From: Rhizaria sp. SCN 62-66 | Lineage: Eukaryota > Rhizaria, unplaced | Assembly: GCA_001724265.1 (NCBI GenBank) | Contig: MEDY01000037.1 | Location: 1-64,000, forward strand | Length of the DNA stretch: 64,000 nucleotides | Reading direction: 5' to 3' | Shown here: in pieces, positions 36,127-45,500 of the stretch | Layout of the letters: each line of letters starts with the position of its first letter | Position numbering within the stretch: position 1 is the stretch's first letter | Position numbers and translations under genes: made by a program | Notes under the pieces: generated by a model | The model's input: the letters and a program-made list of their open reading frames with translations, nothing else | Databases searched by the model: none | What the model was told of the DNA's origin: nothing

Positions 36127-36216
36127 GATTACAGTGCTGCTCTTCCTTTGTATGTCCCGAGCAATCTTAGAAAGCTAAGTGCTCGTGACATACGGAGGGG
36201 AGGCATCACTGTAATC
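36127..36216 (+). ncRNA. Pre-miRNA-like hairpin in the presumed 3' UTR of Dicer
   Basis: The left arm 36127-36170 and right arm 36175-36216 pair around an AAAG loop. Of 42 paired positions I count 34 Watson-Crick, 5 G-U and 3 mismatches, plus one 2-nt bulge. The outer 10 bp (GATTACAGTG / CACTGTAATC) and the inner blocks GTATGTC, CGAGCA and CTTAG are perfect. All five wobbles have U on the left and G on the right, so they pair in the plus-strand RNA but would be A-C mismatches in the minus-strand RNA; the structure is therefore best in the sense of the Dicer mRNA. It starts 43 bases after the Dicer stop. It could be a Dicer or RNase III substrate, a processing or terminator element, or a short inverted-repeat transposon relic. 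Confidence 0.65.
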
Positions 36217-36400
36217 AGTCACGATGCTACTCTTTTCCCGTCACCGTTGAGGTGCGGAATACATTATGAATTATTTGGATTCCCATCGTCATGAGTATTA
36301 TGTATTGTACAGATATGAGTTAATTGTGGTATGAAATATATTTACTAAGATACATTTTTGTACATATAAATGAGAAACACGTGCTCCGGATGACAGTGGC
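36217..36400. other. Convergent 3' spacer after the Dicer hairpin
   Basis: AT-rich sequence up to the stop codon of the minus-strand PUS7-like gene. It has several A/T runs suitable for polyadenylation. A segment near 36222-36243 (GATGCTACTCTTTTCCCGTC) loosely resembles part of the hairpin left arm. No gene seen. Confidence 0.4.
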
Positions 36401-39400
36401 TTACGCACTTGGCTGCTGCGGCACACGCTGCTCACCCTCGCCGTCGTTACCCTCATCATCCTGTTCACGCCCACGCTTAAGGCCACGGCCTCCAGCATCG
36501 GCAGCACTTTCCTCAGCGTCCATATCAGCGTCGTTGTCGTTCTCGTTGCCGGCTTCGTTCTCGTTGCCGTTGTCGTTGCTCAGATTGTTATCATCATCGC
36601 GCGCGCTGCGGCGGGACTCGGACTTGCGGTCAGGCATCACAGGCGCAGTCTTGAAGACCTCGCGCAGCAGCATCGTCGCGTACGTCGACGGTGGCAACGA
36701 GAAGCGCAGCGTGAGGTCCACGCAGCGCTTCACGCGACTCGCCTCCTCCGCGCGCCGCTGCGCATCCGCAATCGCCACGGCACGAGCGCGCGCGGCAACG
36801 ACATCGCCGCTGTCCTCGCGCTCAGCAGCAGCAGAAGGGGAAGCGTCGGCATCATCGACTTCAGCCGCAGTCGTCTCCGCCTCCGCCTCTGCCTGCTCGG
36901 CGGCCTCCTCCTCCTGCTCGCGGCGACGGCGCTGCTCCTGAACCTCGTCGTCGTCCTCGGACGCGGCCGTGAAGACGGCGTCGGCAGGCGCGGTCACGCG
37001 CGGCGGCATGGTCGACGCTTCGAGGCGCCACTCCATGCGCGAAGGCCGCTGCACAAGCTTGCGGTAGCCGCCGCGCAGCTCCTGCGCGCGGTGGTCCTCC
37101 AGCGTCAGCCCGTCGGCCTCGAGCGCCTCGGTCAGCAGCTTGCCAGCCGCGTGCGTGGGCAGCTTGATGTCACCGAAGCCGAAGATGGGCAGCACCACGG
37201 CGTCGAGCGAGAAGCGGCCCTCAGCAGCCTCGGCAGCCGTGACCACGTGCACCACAGTCTGATCCGACAGCGTCTCGCGGCGCGTCTCGGCCGCGAATGC
37301 GTCGTCCTCACCGTCAGTTCCGGCATCATTCGCAGCAGGGGCAGGCGCGGCAGCGTCCGCGACGGGCGCGGCGCCAACAGAGGCGGAGACAGTGTCGCTA
37401 AGCATCACGAGATCGCCCTCGACGGGCGCATGCAGGACCGTGCCCGCGGGGAAGAAGGCGGGGTCAAAGCGCGCCGACGCGGTCATGTTCCAAAGGTAGC
37501 TCTGGTACGCGTGCACGAACATCATGCGCAGCGTGCGCGGCACCGAGAGGTACGCCGCGGAGAAATCGTTGGGGCCGGCCTCGGCAAGCGCGCGCACGAC
37601 AGCACGCTCCATGGACATGAAGTAGGGCGCGGAGTGGAAGAAGGCGCGCAGGTCCATGGTCGAGGACAGCGCCTCGCGCACGCGCGCCACGTCGGGGCGG
37701 TCGCTCGCGCGCGGGCACAGCAGCAACCCGACGGCGCGCGCGTAATCGCGGCGCATGACGGCGTAGCCGATCATATGCGACGCCACAGTCGAGTTGCCGA
37801 AGCGCTGCTCGCCGAAGTAGTTGATGAAGCCGTGCGAGCGCAGCGTGCGGCACGCGGCCAGTAGCGACGACACAGGGCCCGCGCGCTCAGCGGCGAGCGC
37901 GCCAGCCTCGCCCTCGCCGCGCAGCGACGCCAGCAGCGCCTCCACGTCGACCTCCGTCATCTCGGGCTCCGTAGCTCCCTCAGCCGCGGCCGCGGCGGCG
38001 GCACTATCGAGCTTGGCGAGCGAAGAGATGGTGTTGACCTTGTCCATAGCGATGGACTCGCCCTTGCCAAAAGCGTCGACGGCGACGGGGCGCAGCGCAC
38101 GGACGCGGATCTCGAAGAAGTTGCCACCCAGTTCGCCCAGCGTAATCTTTTCCTTGGCGTAGCTGAAGTCGCCCACGGTGAAGTCCTCCGTCACAAGAGC
38201 AGTCCCGTCGGGGCCGCCAGTGGCGCCGCGCGCGACGGGGAAGCGCGCATTGTGCGCGCGCACGGCGCCCAGAAGGCGCGAGGCCGAGACCTTGAAGGCC
38301 GAGAAGCGCTGCGATGTCCACCCGCGGCGGTCCTTGGTGCCCGCGTAGCCGAAGCACTTAGGGTGCGAAGCCAGCAGACGTGCCAGCGCGCCGGCGGCCT
38401 CCATCGTGTCCTTGTTGGTCTTGGTCAGCGTGAAGTGCAGGAAGCGGTTCTCCTCGCCGCCCGGCCAGTTGGTCGCGTTGCGCGAGCGGCGGTCCATCAT
38501 GTCCGACCCCGCGCTCGCGTTGGCGCCCTCGCTGTTGCCGTCGCGCTCGCGGTTGCTCACGCCGGCGCCGCCGCGCGCGTAGGCCACGCGCAGCAGGTTC
38601 TCCGAGGAGGACTGCGTCGTGCGCGCAGTGCCCGCGGCCGACAGCGCCGGCGTCGGCGGCGCCTCGCCGCGCGCAACGGCCTCGGCGGCGGCAGCCTCAT
38701 CCTTCGCGCGCATGGGCACGGTGTCGGACACGAAGAGCCCGGACCAGCCCTGGCGGATGAGCTGGTGCACAGCCTTGCGCTGGTCCTTGTTGAGCGTGAG
38801 CGACTCCTCCGGGAAAAGGAAGAAGTCGAACGTGGCGTCCAGCGCGGGCTTAATAGCCGCCATCTCGGCCTCGGCCACGGCGCGCTCGCGCTCGATCTCG
38901 GCCAGCCCGGCCTCGGTCGCCGCCGCCAGCGCGGCCTGGGCCGCATTAACGCTCTCCTCGGTCACCACGACCTCGGCGCCCGGCGCGGCGCCGGCAGCAG
39001 CAGCGGCCGCGGCGGCCGCGGCAGCGGCCTCGCGCGCAGCGGCCTCGCGCAGCGCGTTGGGGAAGTATTGGGTGTTGGGGCGCAGCGCGTTGCGGCGCGC
39101 GTTAAGCGCGAAAATCTGTCGGCGCAGGCGCTGGTGCTGCGCGCGCGCACGCGCCCGCTCGGCAATTTTGGCGCGCGTGGCGGCGACCCAGGCGCGGAAG
39201 GGTGTTGCGATGTTAGCGCCGACGACGGCCTCGAGCGCCGCGCAGTGCTGCGCGTCGGCCGCGGCCTCGGCCTCGGCAGCGGCCGCCGCAGCAGCAGCAG
39301 CCGCGGCGGGGTCCTGGGTGTCGTCCTCCTCGACGGCGCCCGAGGCGGCTGCAATGGCGGCCGCGTAGGCGACGTCCTCCTTGGGCAGGTCCTGCGAGGG

Positions 39401-39943
39401 CACGCGCACGACGACGCCCTCGGGGGTCACCTCGCGCACGATGAAGTCCACGCAGTTGTGCTTCAGCACGCCCGTAAAGGCCGCACCGGGCACCAGGTAG
39501 CGCACAATGCCCGTCGAGGGGGCCATGCGCACAAGCGCGGCGTCCGTGGAGGCGGCGGCGGAGGGCAGCGCCGCGCCAGTAGTGGCGACGTCGGCGTCGG
39601 CGAAGTCGCGGGTGAGCGCGGCGAAGGTCGAGGTGAACGAGGGCGGCATGCCCTGCTGCACTGTAAGCAGCGGCTCCAGTGTCAGGCGCGTCTTGCTCTT
39701 GTAGGACTCAAGGTTCCAAGTGTGCGGGAACGAAGGGCCGTTGTCACGGAAGCCACCGCGACCGCCGCGGCTGCCACCGCGACCACCGCCTCCACCACGA
39801 CCGCCGCCGCCGCCGCGGCCACCGCCTCCGCCACGGCCGCCACGGCCGTTGCCATCACCGCCACCACCACGCCCACCACGGCCACGACTGCCAGAAAAGG
39901 CGCCACGTCCGCGGTTAGCAACAAAAGAAGCACCGCGCGTCAT
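36401..39943 (-). CDS. PUS7: tRNA/mRNA pseudouridine synthase, PUS7/TruD family
   Basis: Frame of 1,180 aa from ATG 39943 to TAA; the frame stays open upstream but without a nearer ATG. TruD/PUS7 enzymes isomerise uridine to pseudouridine (U13 or U35 in tRNA, and mRNA sites). Hallmarks: FLHFTLTKTNKDTMEA, then FGYAGTKDRRGWTSQRFSAF with catalytic Asp at about residue 538, then SHGFINYFGEQRFGNSTVASH. The N-terminal ~45 residues are an RGG/glycine-rich RNA-binding box. A long Ala/Glu-rich helical insert (about residues 195-330) precedes the catalytic core, and the C-terminus is acidic and Asn/Glu/Asp-rich, ending EGEQRVPQQPSA. Length is nearly twice that of human PUS7 (661 aa) because of these additions. 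It converges on Dicer at its 3' end and diverges from a small gene at its 5' end. Confidence 0.88.
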   Translation of the reverse strand: MTRGASFVANRGRGAFSGSRGRGGRGGGGDGNGRGGRGGGGGRGGGGGRGGGGGRGGSRGGRGGFRDNGPSFPHTWNLESYKSKTRLTLEPLLTVQQGMPPSFTSTFAALTRDFADADVATTGAALPSAAASTDAALVRMAPSTGIVRYLVPGAAFTGVLKHNCVDFIVREVTPEGVVVRVPSQDLPKEDVAYAAAIAAASGAVEEDDTQDPAAAAAAAAAAAEAEAAADAQHCAALEAVVGANIATPFRAWVAATRAKIAERARARAQHQRLRRQIFALNARRNALRPNTQYFPNALREAAAREAAAAAAAAAAAAGAAPGAEVVVTEESVNAAQAALAAATEAGLAEIERERAVAEAEMAAIKPALDATFDFFLFPEESLTLNKDQRKAVHQLIRQGWSGLFVSDTVPMRAKDEAAAAEAVARGEAPPTPALSAAGTARTTQSSSENLLRVAYARGGAGVSNRERDGNSEGANASAGSDMMDRRSRNATNWPGGEENRFLHFTLTKTNKDTMEAAGALARLLASHPKCFGYAGTKDRRGWTSQRFSAFKVSASRLLGAVRAHNARFPVARGATGGPDGTALVTEDFTVGDFSYAKEKITLGELGGNFFEIRVRALRPVAVDAFGKGESIAMDKVNTISSLAKLDSAAAAAAAEGATEPEMTEVDVEALLASLRGEGEAGALAAERAGPVSSLLAACRTLRSHGFINYFGEQRFGNSTVASHMIGYAVMRRDYARAVGLLLCPRASDRPDVARVREALSSTMDLRAFFHSAPYFMSMERAVVRALAEAGPNDFSAAYLSVPRTLRMMFVHAYQSYLWNMTASARFDPAFFPAGTVLHAPVEGDLVMLSDTVSASVGAAPVADAAAPAPAANDAGTDGEDDAFAAETRRETLSDQTVVHVVTAAEAAEGRFSLDAVVLPIFGFGDIKLPTHAAGKLLTEALEADGLTLEDHRAQELRGGYRKLVQRPSRMEWRLEASTMPPRVTAPADAVFTAASEDDDEVQEQRRRREQEEEAAEQAEAEAETTAAEVDDADASPSAAAEREDSGDVVAARARAVAIADAQRRAEEASRVKRCVDLTLRFSLPPSTYATMLLREVFKTAPVMPDRKSESRRSARDDDNNLSNDNGNENEAGNENDNDADMDAEESAADAGGRGLKRGREQDDEGNDGEGEQRVPQQPSA

Positions 39944-40363
39944 GAGCGTGCTGAGCAAGAAGAAGGATCAAGTGCGGAGCGGGAGCGTACGCAGGAAGTG
40001 CGATAGACAAAGATAACATGAGATCAAATATGCATAATTTTGGGAAGATATTGAAAATGCTCTTAATATGACGATATTTGAGAAGTGATACTCCTGACGA
40101 AGAAATGAACTCACAAAAGGTGCCGAAAGGTGGAATCCATTGCAGCCTCCATACATGTGGCAGGAGCTGGTAGCAGGACAAAAGTCATGGACTTTAGAAC
40201 ATTGGGTTTCGTGAAATTCGTCGTGTATAGTGATTATGACTGCACTTTGGCATTAAAACAGCAATTTAATTTATTATGCATTTTATAGTCTTTCAAAACA
40301 GTCAGCCAATACCCTCTAACTTTCTCATCTTGAACTCGCCCATTGAATCGAACAGTGTCAGCC
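39944..40363. promoter_or_regulatory. Divergent promoter region, PUS7-like (-) and small gene (+)
   Basis: 420 bases between two start codons facing away from each other. Most of it is AT-rich, typical of spacers here. Sequence just upstream of the PUS7 ATG is still GC-rich up to about 39990 and probably 5' UTR. I see no clear TATA box or other element I can assign. Confidence 0.4.
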
Positions 40364-40873
40364 ATGTTCCGTACCGTTGTGGCTCGCGTGGCCTCCAGCG
40401 TGTCTGCGAGCGCGATGTCCTCCCGCGCTGCCGCTGCCGCTGCGCCCATGATACGTATTGCCGCATCCGTGCCTCATGCGAGCTCCTCGATGGGCGGCTC
40501 CGCCGTCATCGCTGTCGCCGTTACCCCCAGCATGCTGTTCGGCGCCGACTCTGCCCCCATGCCTGAGGGCTCCTCCTCTGGTTCTGGATCACGCTCTGTG
40601 GGCGGCGCACGCGCGGCTGTTAGCGCTGTGTCTAACGTTGTTGGTGGCAACCCCGTCATTGACTTCAACTCCCTTCTCGGCATCACCGATGGTAAGCCAC
40701 CTGACTCCCCACGCCCCCTGCCAATTATTCATTATCGCTGTCTAGATACGCACCTAAACAGTCATCTCATTATGCATATGCGTCACATTTATTGCAATTC
40801 CTTGCATCTCATGTTGACACACACACTTTGCTTTTTCTATTTTCGCTTCCGCGTAGACGATGAGGGAGGCTAA
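40364..40873 (+). CDS. Small protein with a mitochondrial-type N-terminus, two exons
   Basis: ATG 40364 (MFRTVVARVASSVSASAMSSRAAAAAAP), exon 1 to 40691, exon 2 40857-40873, TAA; 114 aa. The N-terminus is rich in Arg/Ser/Ala without acidic residues, as in mitochondrial targeting peptides (inference). The rest is Ser/Gly/Ala-rich and ends FNSLLGITDDDEGG. I recognise no family. The 165-nt intron has a good donor (GTAAGC) and a pyrimidine-rich acceptor (CTTCCGCGTAG). Its length is a multiple of three and it holds no in-frame stop, so an unspliced message would encode a product 55 residues longer. A second strong acceptor at 40911-40913 could give another C-terminus. Confidence 0.55.
   Translation: MFRTVVARVASSVSASAMSSRAAAAAAPMIRIAASVPHASSSMGGSAVIAVAVTPSMLFGADSAPMPEGSSSGSGSRSVGGARAAVSAVSNVVGGNPVIDFNSLLGITDGKPPDSPRPLPIIHYRCLDTHLNSHLIMHMRHIYCNSLHLMLTHTLCFFYFRFRVDDEGG
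40692..40856 (+). other. Intron of the small mitochondrial-type gene
   Basis: Donor GTAAGC after phase-1 GAT G, acceptor TTTTCGCTTCCGCGTAG. 165 nt, AT-richer than the exons. Retention preserves the frame to the same TAA. An alternative downstream acceptor (CTCTTCCTCCTCTTTATCAG, ending 40913) with a CTAAC branch-site-like motif at 40870-40874 is also plausible. Confidence 0.6.
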
Positions 40874-41279
40874 CTAGCCTTGTGGTGCTTACTCTCTTCC
40901 TCCTCTTTATCAGTGTCTGCGACGCTGCCCCCTCTGCACGCGCTACGCGTGCAGCGCGCTGAATGCCATTGCGCGGATTCCCTAAAGCACGATGCGACTT
41001 TAGCTGCGTTTCTTAAGTATCATTAGTCGTCGAAATAACTTCTCCCGAGTATCAACTGTCGTAGCATTACGAGCTCACGTTTGGCAACGGTGTGTATTAT
41101 GTATTGGATATATAGCACGAGACCCGTCTCTATCAAATAAACCACCTCTTTTAATATTAGTAACTGTCTCAAATGAAGTGGTATGCTTATGTATTCTCGT
41201 TCTAAGTAACTTTGTTAGCTGGCCCGTGCTCTTGCAGTGCCGCCTGTCCAGCCTCATCGAACTGCGCACATGCGCTCGC
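40874..41279. other. Spacer with a GC-rich exon-like patch and a perfect hairpin
   Basis: Between the small plus-strand gene and the convergent minus-strand gene. The first 150 bases are GC-rich: after the acceptor-like CAG at 40913 a frame VSATLPPLHALRVQRAECH... stays open to TAG at 41024-41026 (then SSK and TAA at 41036-41038). A perfect inverted repeat CTGCACGCG-CTA-CGCGTGCAG lies at 40934-40954. The rest (about 41030-41220) is AT-rich with nothing recognisable. Confidence 0.4.
40934..40954. repeat. Perfect 9-bp hairpin
   Basis: Arms CTGCACGCG and CGCGTGCAG around CTA, in a GC-rich patch just downstream of the small gene. Could act in 3'-end formation or be part of an alternative last exon. 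Confidence 0.6.
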
Positions 41280-41956
41280 TCACTGCGAAGCGTCAATGTC
41301 GTCAAGCGCAAGCCCTAGCGCGTTCTTGTCCATGCCCCAGCGGGCGCGCCACGCCATGGGAACGGCGCTCCAGTCCATCTGCGCCCCTGCCGCGCCCCCG
41401 GTCAGCGCCGCCGCGGGTAGCGCGGGCACCACAGTGTCGAGAACCACCAGCGCGGCCGCCGTCGACGGCGCGGAGGCCGTGGTGTGGCCCGCAACGGCAG
41501 CAATAAGCGCGCCGCGCAGTGCAGTGAGCACGGCGTCCTTGCCCTGGAGCTCAGCCTCGGCCAGCGCTACGCACGCCGCGTGCGCCGCTGCCACGTCCAC
41601 GCGCGACGGGGCCTCGCCGAACGCGCCGCGGGACAGCACGGTCGCCACATCAGCGCCGCGCGTCGCCGCCACGGCCTTAGTGTAGTCTGTGGAAATCTCG
41701 GCAAACGCCTTGTCGACTAAAAATGCGAGATAGCAAGGAGAGAGGAACGGCGTGTGAGTTGGGGTTGTCGTATGATACGAGCTCGGACGGGATGATAGAA
41801 AGACGTGATAGACGTACGAGATGAAGAGACAGAGTCAAGCATGTTTATCAACAGCTCAGCGCGCTCCATGTTAATTAAACCAGGGGACTTGAGGGTCTCG
41901 CAGGCGCGCTCTACAACGGTGAGCCCGGCCTCATGTGCGGCCTCCCAATTGTCCAT
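41280..41956 (-). CDS. Small helical protein, two exons, unknown function
   Basis: Exon 1 41818-41956 (ATG 41956, MDNWEAAHEAGLTVVERACETL) and exon 2 41280-41716, joined across a 101-nt intron with a perfect GTACGT donor and an ATTTTTAG acceptor. Splicing gives DSVSSS-L-DKAFAEISTDYTKAV and 191 aa ending DDIDASQ, TGA. The sequence is acidic-helical at the N-terminus and Ala-rich later (AAHAACVALAEAELQGKDAVLTALR). No signal peptide, membrane segment or known motif is visible. I do not recognise the family. Confidence 0.65.
41717..41817 (-). other. Intron of the small helical-protein gene
   Basis: 101 nt on the minus strand; donor GTACGT, acceptor CTATCTCGCATTTTTAG. Joins C|TC (Leu). Neither exon alone makes a complete protein in one frame. 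Confidence 0.8.
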
Positions 41957-42548
41957 CACCAGTCAAAGGACACTATACGAAAAAGAGGAAGTATGAGTGG
42001 AGAATGAGATTTATGGTAGTATAATTCGGTGAAATTTGTTGTAAAATAGAATTGAACTCAAATCTATTGTTAAACAATGCTTGACGATCAATTAATATCA
42101 GTCGACAAATTTTTTCATTGACTAACCCCCCATCCCCAACCACTCTGGCTAGGCAAGTGTTCGTTGCAAAAGAGTCGAATTTGTCAATTTCAAGTGACAA
42201 CTGAGAGAAAAGAAGCAGAAAAGGAAAAATAATGTATTGAATCAAGTCGCTTGGGGTATAGTACGCACATTATTTGATGCCTTGGCAATGAAAATGCAAC
42301 AACAGACTCAACATTGCACAGTTAATAAAAAAAAAGGCAAGCGCCAGCATAGCGTTTAGAGATGAACAGTCAAGCATCCAGTTTCATCCAGGAACAAATC
42401 TTCAAATAGAGAGCTAGTAAAGGTATACAGGTGTACAAAATAGTTAACGAAGTCGTAATTTAAGGAGATTCTACACTCCAGATTAAAGAAAGAAAAAAAA
42501 AGTTATTCAAAAAATCAATCAATTAGCATGCGGTCACTCGTGCCATGC
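41957..42548. other. AT-rich spacer
   Basis: 592 bases upstream of the minus-strand small gene and downstream of the minus-strand surface-protein gene. Contains T- and A-rich runs (for example near 42328-42336 and 42488-42500). No RNA gene, repeat or credible frame seen. Confidence 0.6.
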
Positions 42549-45500
42549 TTAGACGTTGCCGGTGGCAAGGAAGAGCATCGCGACCGCAATCAGCGCGGCG
42601 ATGGCAGCGGAGACCGCGGCGGGTGTGGCCGCGGCGTTGGTGAAGCGCTTGCAGCGGAACTTCTCGCAAACCGTGGACTCGCAGTCGGCGTCGGTGGTGC
42701 AGGCGTCGTCGTGGCGGCACAACAGACACGTGCTGCCGCAGGAGGACACGACGTCGCCGCCGGTGCCGCCGGGCGTGAGGCACGACGGCGCGAGGCTGAG
42801 CGTGGAGATGATGGCGGGGTTGCGCACCGTGGTGCTGGCCGCGGCCGCCACCAGCGCGGCGATGCCCACGTAGTCGGCCTGCTGCTCCAGCGCGTCGAGC
42901 GTCCACTGCGAGTGCGGCCGCAGCGAGATGGTCACCGACAGGTCGCGCAAGCCCTGCGCGCCGCTGGCGCCCGCCACGAGGGCCTGGTGCTGCACGCCGA
43001 CGTAGTCGACGGCCACGCCCACGGCGTCGGCCACGGACTGCTTCGCGGCGTTGAGCTGCGTGAACTTCAGCACGTGCGGCAGCACGATCACGGACGTCGC
43101 CGTTACCACCACGATGCTCTCGGCGCTGTCGGTGAAGGCCGGGAGGAACATGTCGGGCGCCTGCGCGGTCACGGCGCCGCCGCGCGCGGCCACGGCCAGC
43201 ATCGGGTCCTCCGACTCCTCGGTGGGCGTAGAGGGCGTGCGCAGCATGCCGTCGCAGAACACGCGCAGCGGGCCTGTGGCGTTGGACACGGCGGCCGCGT
43301 CGGCGTCGTTCTCCAGCATCAGCGCGAACGTCGTGTTGAAGGGCGTCACCACGGGCGTGCCCGAGAGCACGAGTGACACGTTGGCGGCCGAGGCCACCCA
43401 GGCCACCTGCGACGCTCTGCACGCGAACGAGCCGTCATCGACGGCCGTGGCGTTGAGCGTCCACGCCGCAGGCACCATGATGCGCAGCTCGTTAGACGAG
43501 CTGAGCTTGGCGTTCAAGGGACGCACGATGAAGGTGACGAGCCCCCAGTCTGCGCCGGCCACGGTGGAGTAGGGCAGCACGCGAGAGTCCTGCGTGCCGA
43601 TCACGGCCAGCCCCGCCAGCGGCAGCAGCATGGCGACGTCTGAGGCCGCGTAGCGCTGTCCGCCGACGTTGACGGCGGCCAGGTACGTGGTGCGCGCCTC
43701 CACAGGCGTCGCGGGAAGCATCACGGCCATCGTCAGCGTCGACGGCATCGTCACGGCGTGCGTGAAGACCAGCGCCATTGACCCGTCGGCGACGAGCGTA
43801 TAGGTGCCCGCGGCCGTCCCGTTGGCCAAGAAGTCGCCCGTCTGCGCATTAGGCAGCGGAGAGCCGAAGTAGATACTGTCGCCGATGCCGAAGGACGTGC
43901 GGTGCGTGGTGAGGCGGAGCGTGAGCGTGGATGAGGCGTCGAGCGGGGCGCCGGCGGGCAGCGAGGCCGTGCCGGAGATGAAGTTGGGAGCGACGGCCGC
44001 GACCACGGGCGACACGGTGGCGACAACCACGAGCGCGCTCTTAACCAACACGCTATTGAACAGGTTCTTGACCACGATGGCCATGGAGCCCGCGGGAGAC
44101 TCGTAGGGCGCCACGCTGAGCGCCGAAGTGCACTCAAGGCGGACCTCGCTGGTTTGCGACAAGGCCGCCACCGTGGTCACCACGAGCGACTGCGACGCGG
44201 CGTCGTACACGAACGAGTGGCGCGGCGAGTTGTTGAGCGTGCACACAGAGCTCCAGAACGTGGTGTTCGTCTCAGCGCGCCACGCCGAGGGCTTGGGCTG
44301 GCCGAAAACGAGGACGGAGCCCACGGGCAGCGCGACGCCGACGGCAGAGAGCTGCACAGAGATTGTGCCCACGTCGCCGGCCAGTCCGCTGGTCGTGATC
44401 ATCTTCACCGCGAACTCGGTATTGATGTTCGTGCCAGCGAAGATGCCAGTGTTGGAGGCCGCTAGCATCGACGACGGCGTCGCCGAGTCGAACAGTTTGA
44501 AGACATAGTTCGTGCGCGCGGGCGCGGGTGTGACACCCAGGAGGACGCCCATGCAGGTGACTTCAATGCGCGGCGTGGACACGGTGGCGGTGGACGAAGT
44601 CTTGTTTGCGAAGTTAGCAGTCAGGAACGAGTCAGTGAGCACGAAGTTGGACAGCAGCACGGTCGAGTCGGTCAGAGTGGTGCACGCAAACGTAGAGGCG
44701 GGCGAGGCGCCCGTGGGGAACTCGATCGCGACGCTGCCGGGGGAGTAGGTGCCGGCGACGGAGGCGATGCGCGCGGTGACGTTGACGAGCGCAGTCACAA
44801 CGGGCGACGTCGTCGTCACGCGGAACGTGCCGACCTCGCGGCCCACGACGGCGTACGAAAACGGGACCACCGTGTAGGTGTTTGCGTTGTAGGCGCGCAC
44901 CGTGGCGGCGACGCTGGCGACGGCGGGCGAGTAACCCGGCACCGTGAGACCGGAGCACATGACTGTGAAGCCCTTGGTGACGAGGCTGTTGACGGTGATC
45001 GAGATAGTAGGCACCAGCGTCGTGGAGCTGGTTGCCACGGCCAGCGCGAGGTCCGTCACAGCGCCCGTGCCGGCCATTTCCGTGACGGCGCAGTTGTCCG
45101 TGGTGACGATCCAGCGAGGCGGCATCGGCAACGTGACGACCGTGGAGGCGATCATCTCAGCCGGGTCCGGCGACAGAGCAATCACGGCTGTGAAGCTCGC
45201 GTTCGCCGTCAGTGGCACCAGAGAAGAGAAATTCGGCGTGACCGTGAAAGTCCCGTTAGGGTTGGTGAAGAGTGTCGAGAAAGTGAGCGACGAGGACTGG
45301 GCGGAGGTAGAAAAAGTCAGTTCGTCGTAGTCGATCCACGTGTTAAGCTGCAGCGACGTAGCCGTCACGTTGAAGGGCTGCTTTGGAGGGTTCGGGTAGG
45401 TCTTAATTTGGGTGCACGAGATAGTGTAGGGAGAACCCACCGGCGCAGTGTCAGTGTCATCAGGGAAGAGGATGCGGATAGGGGCATTTTCGCCCTCGGG

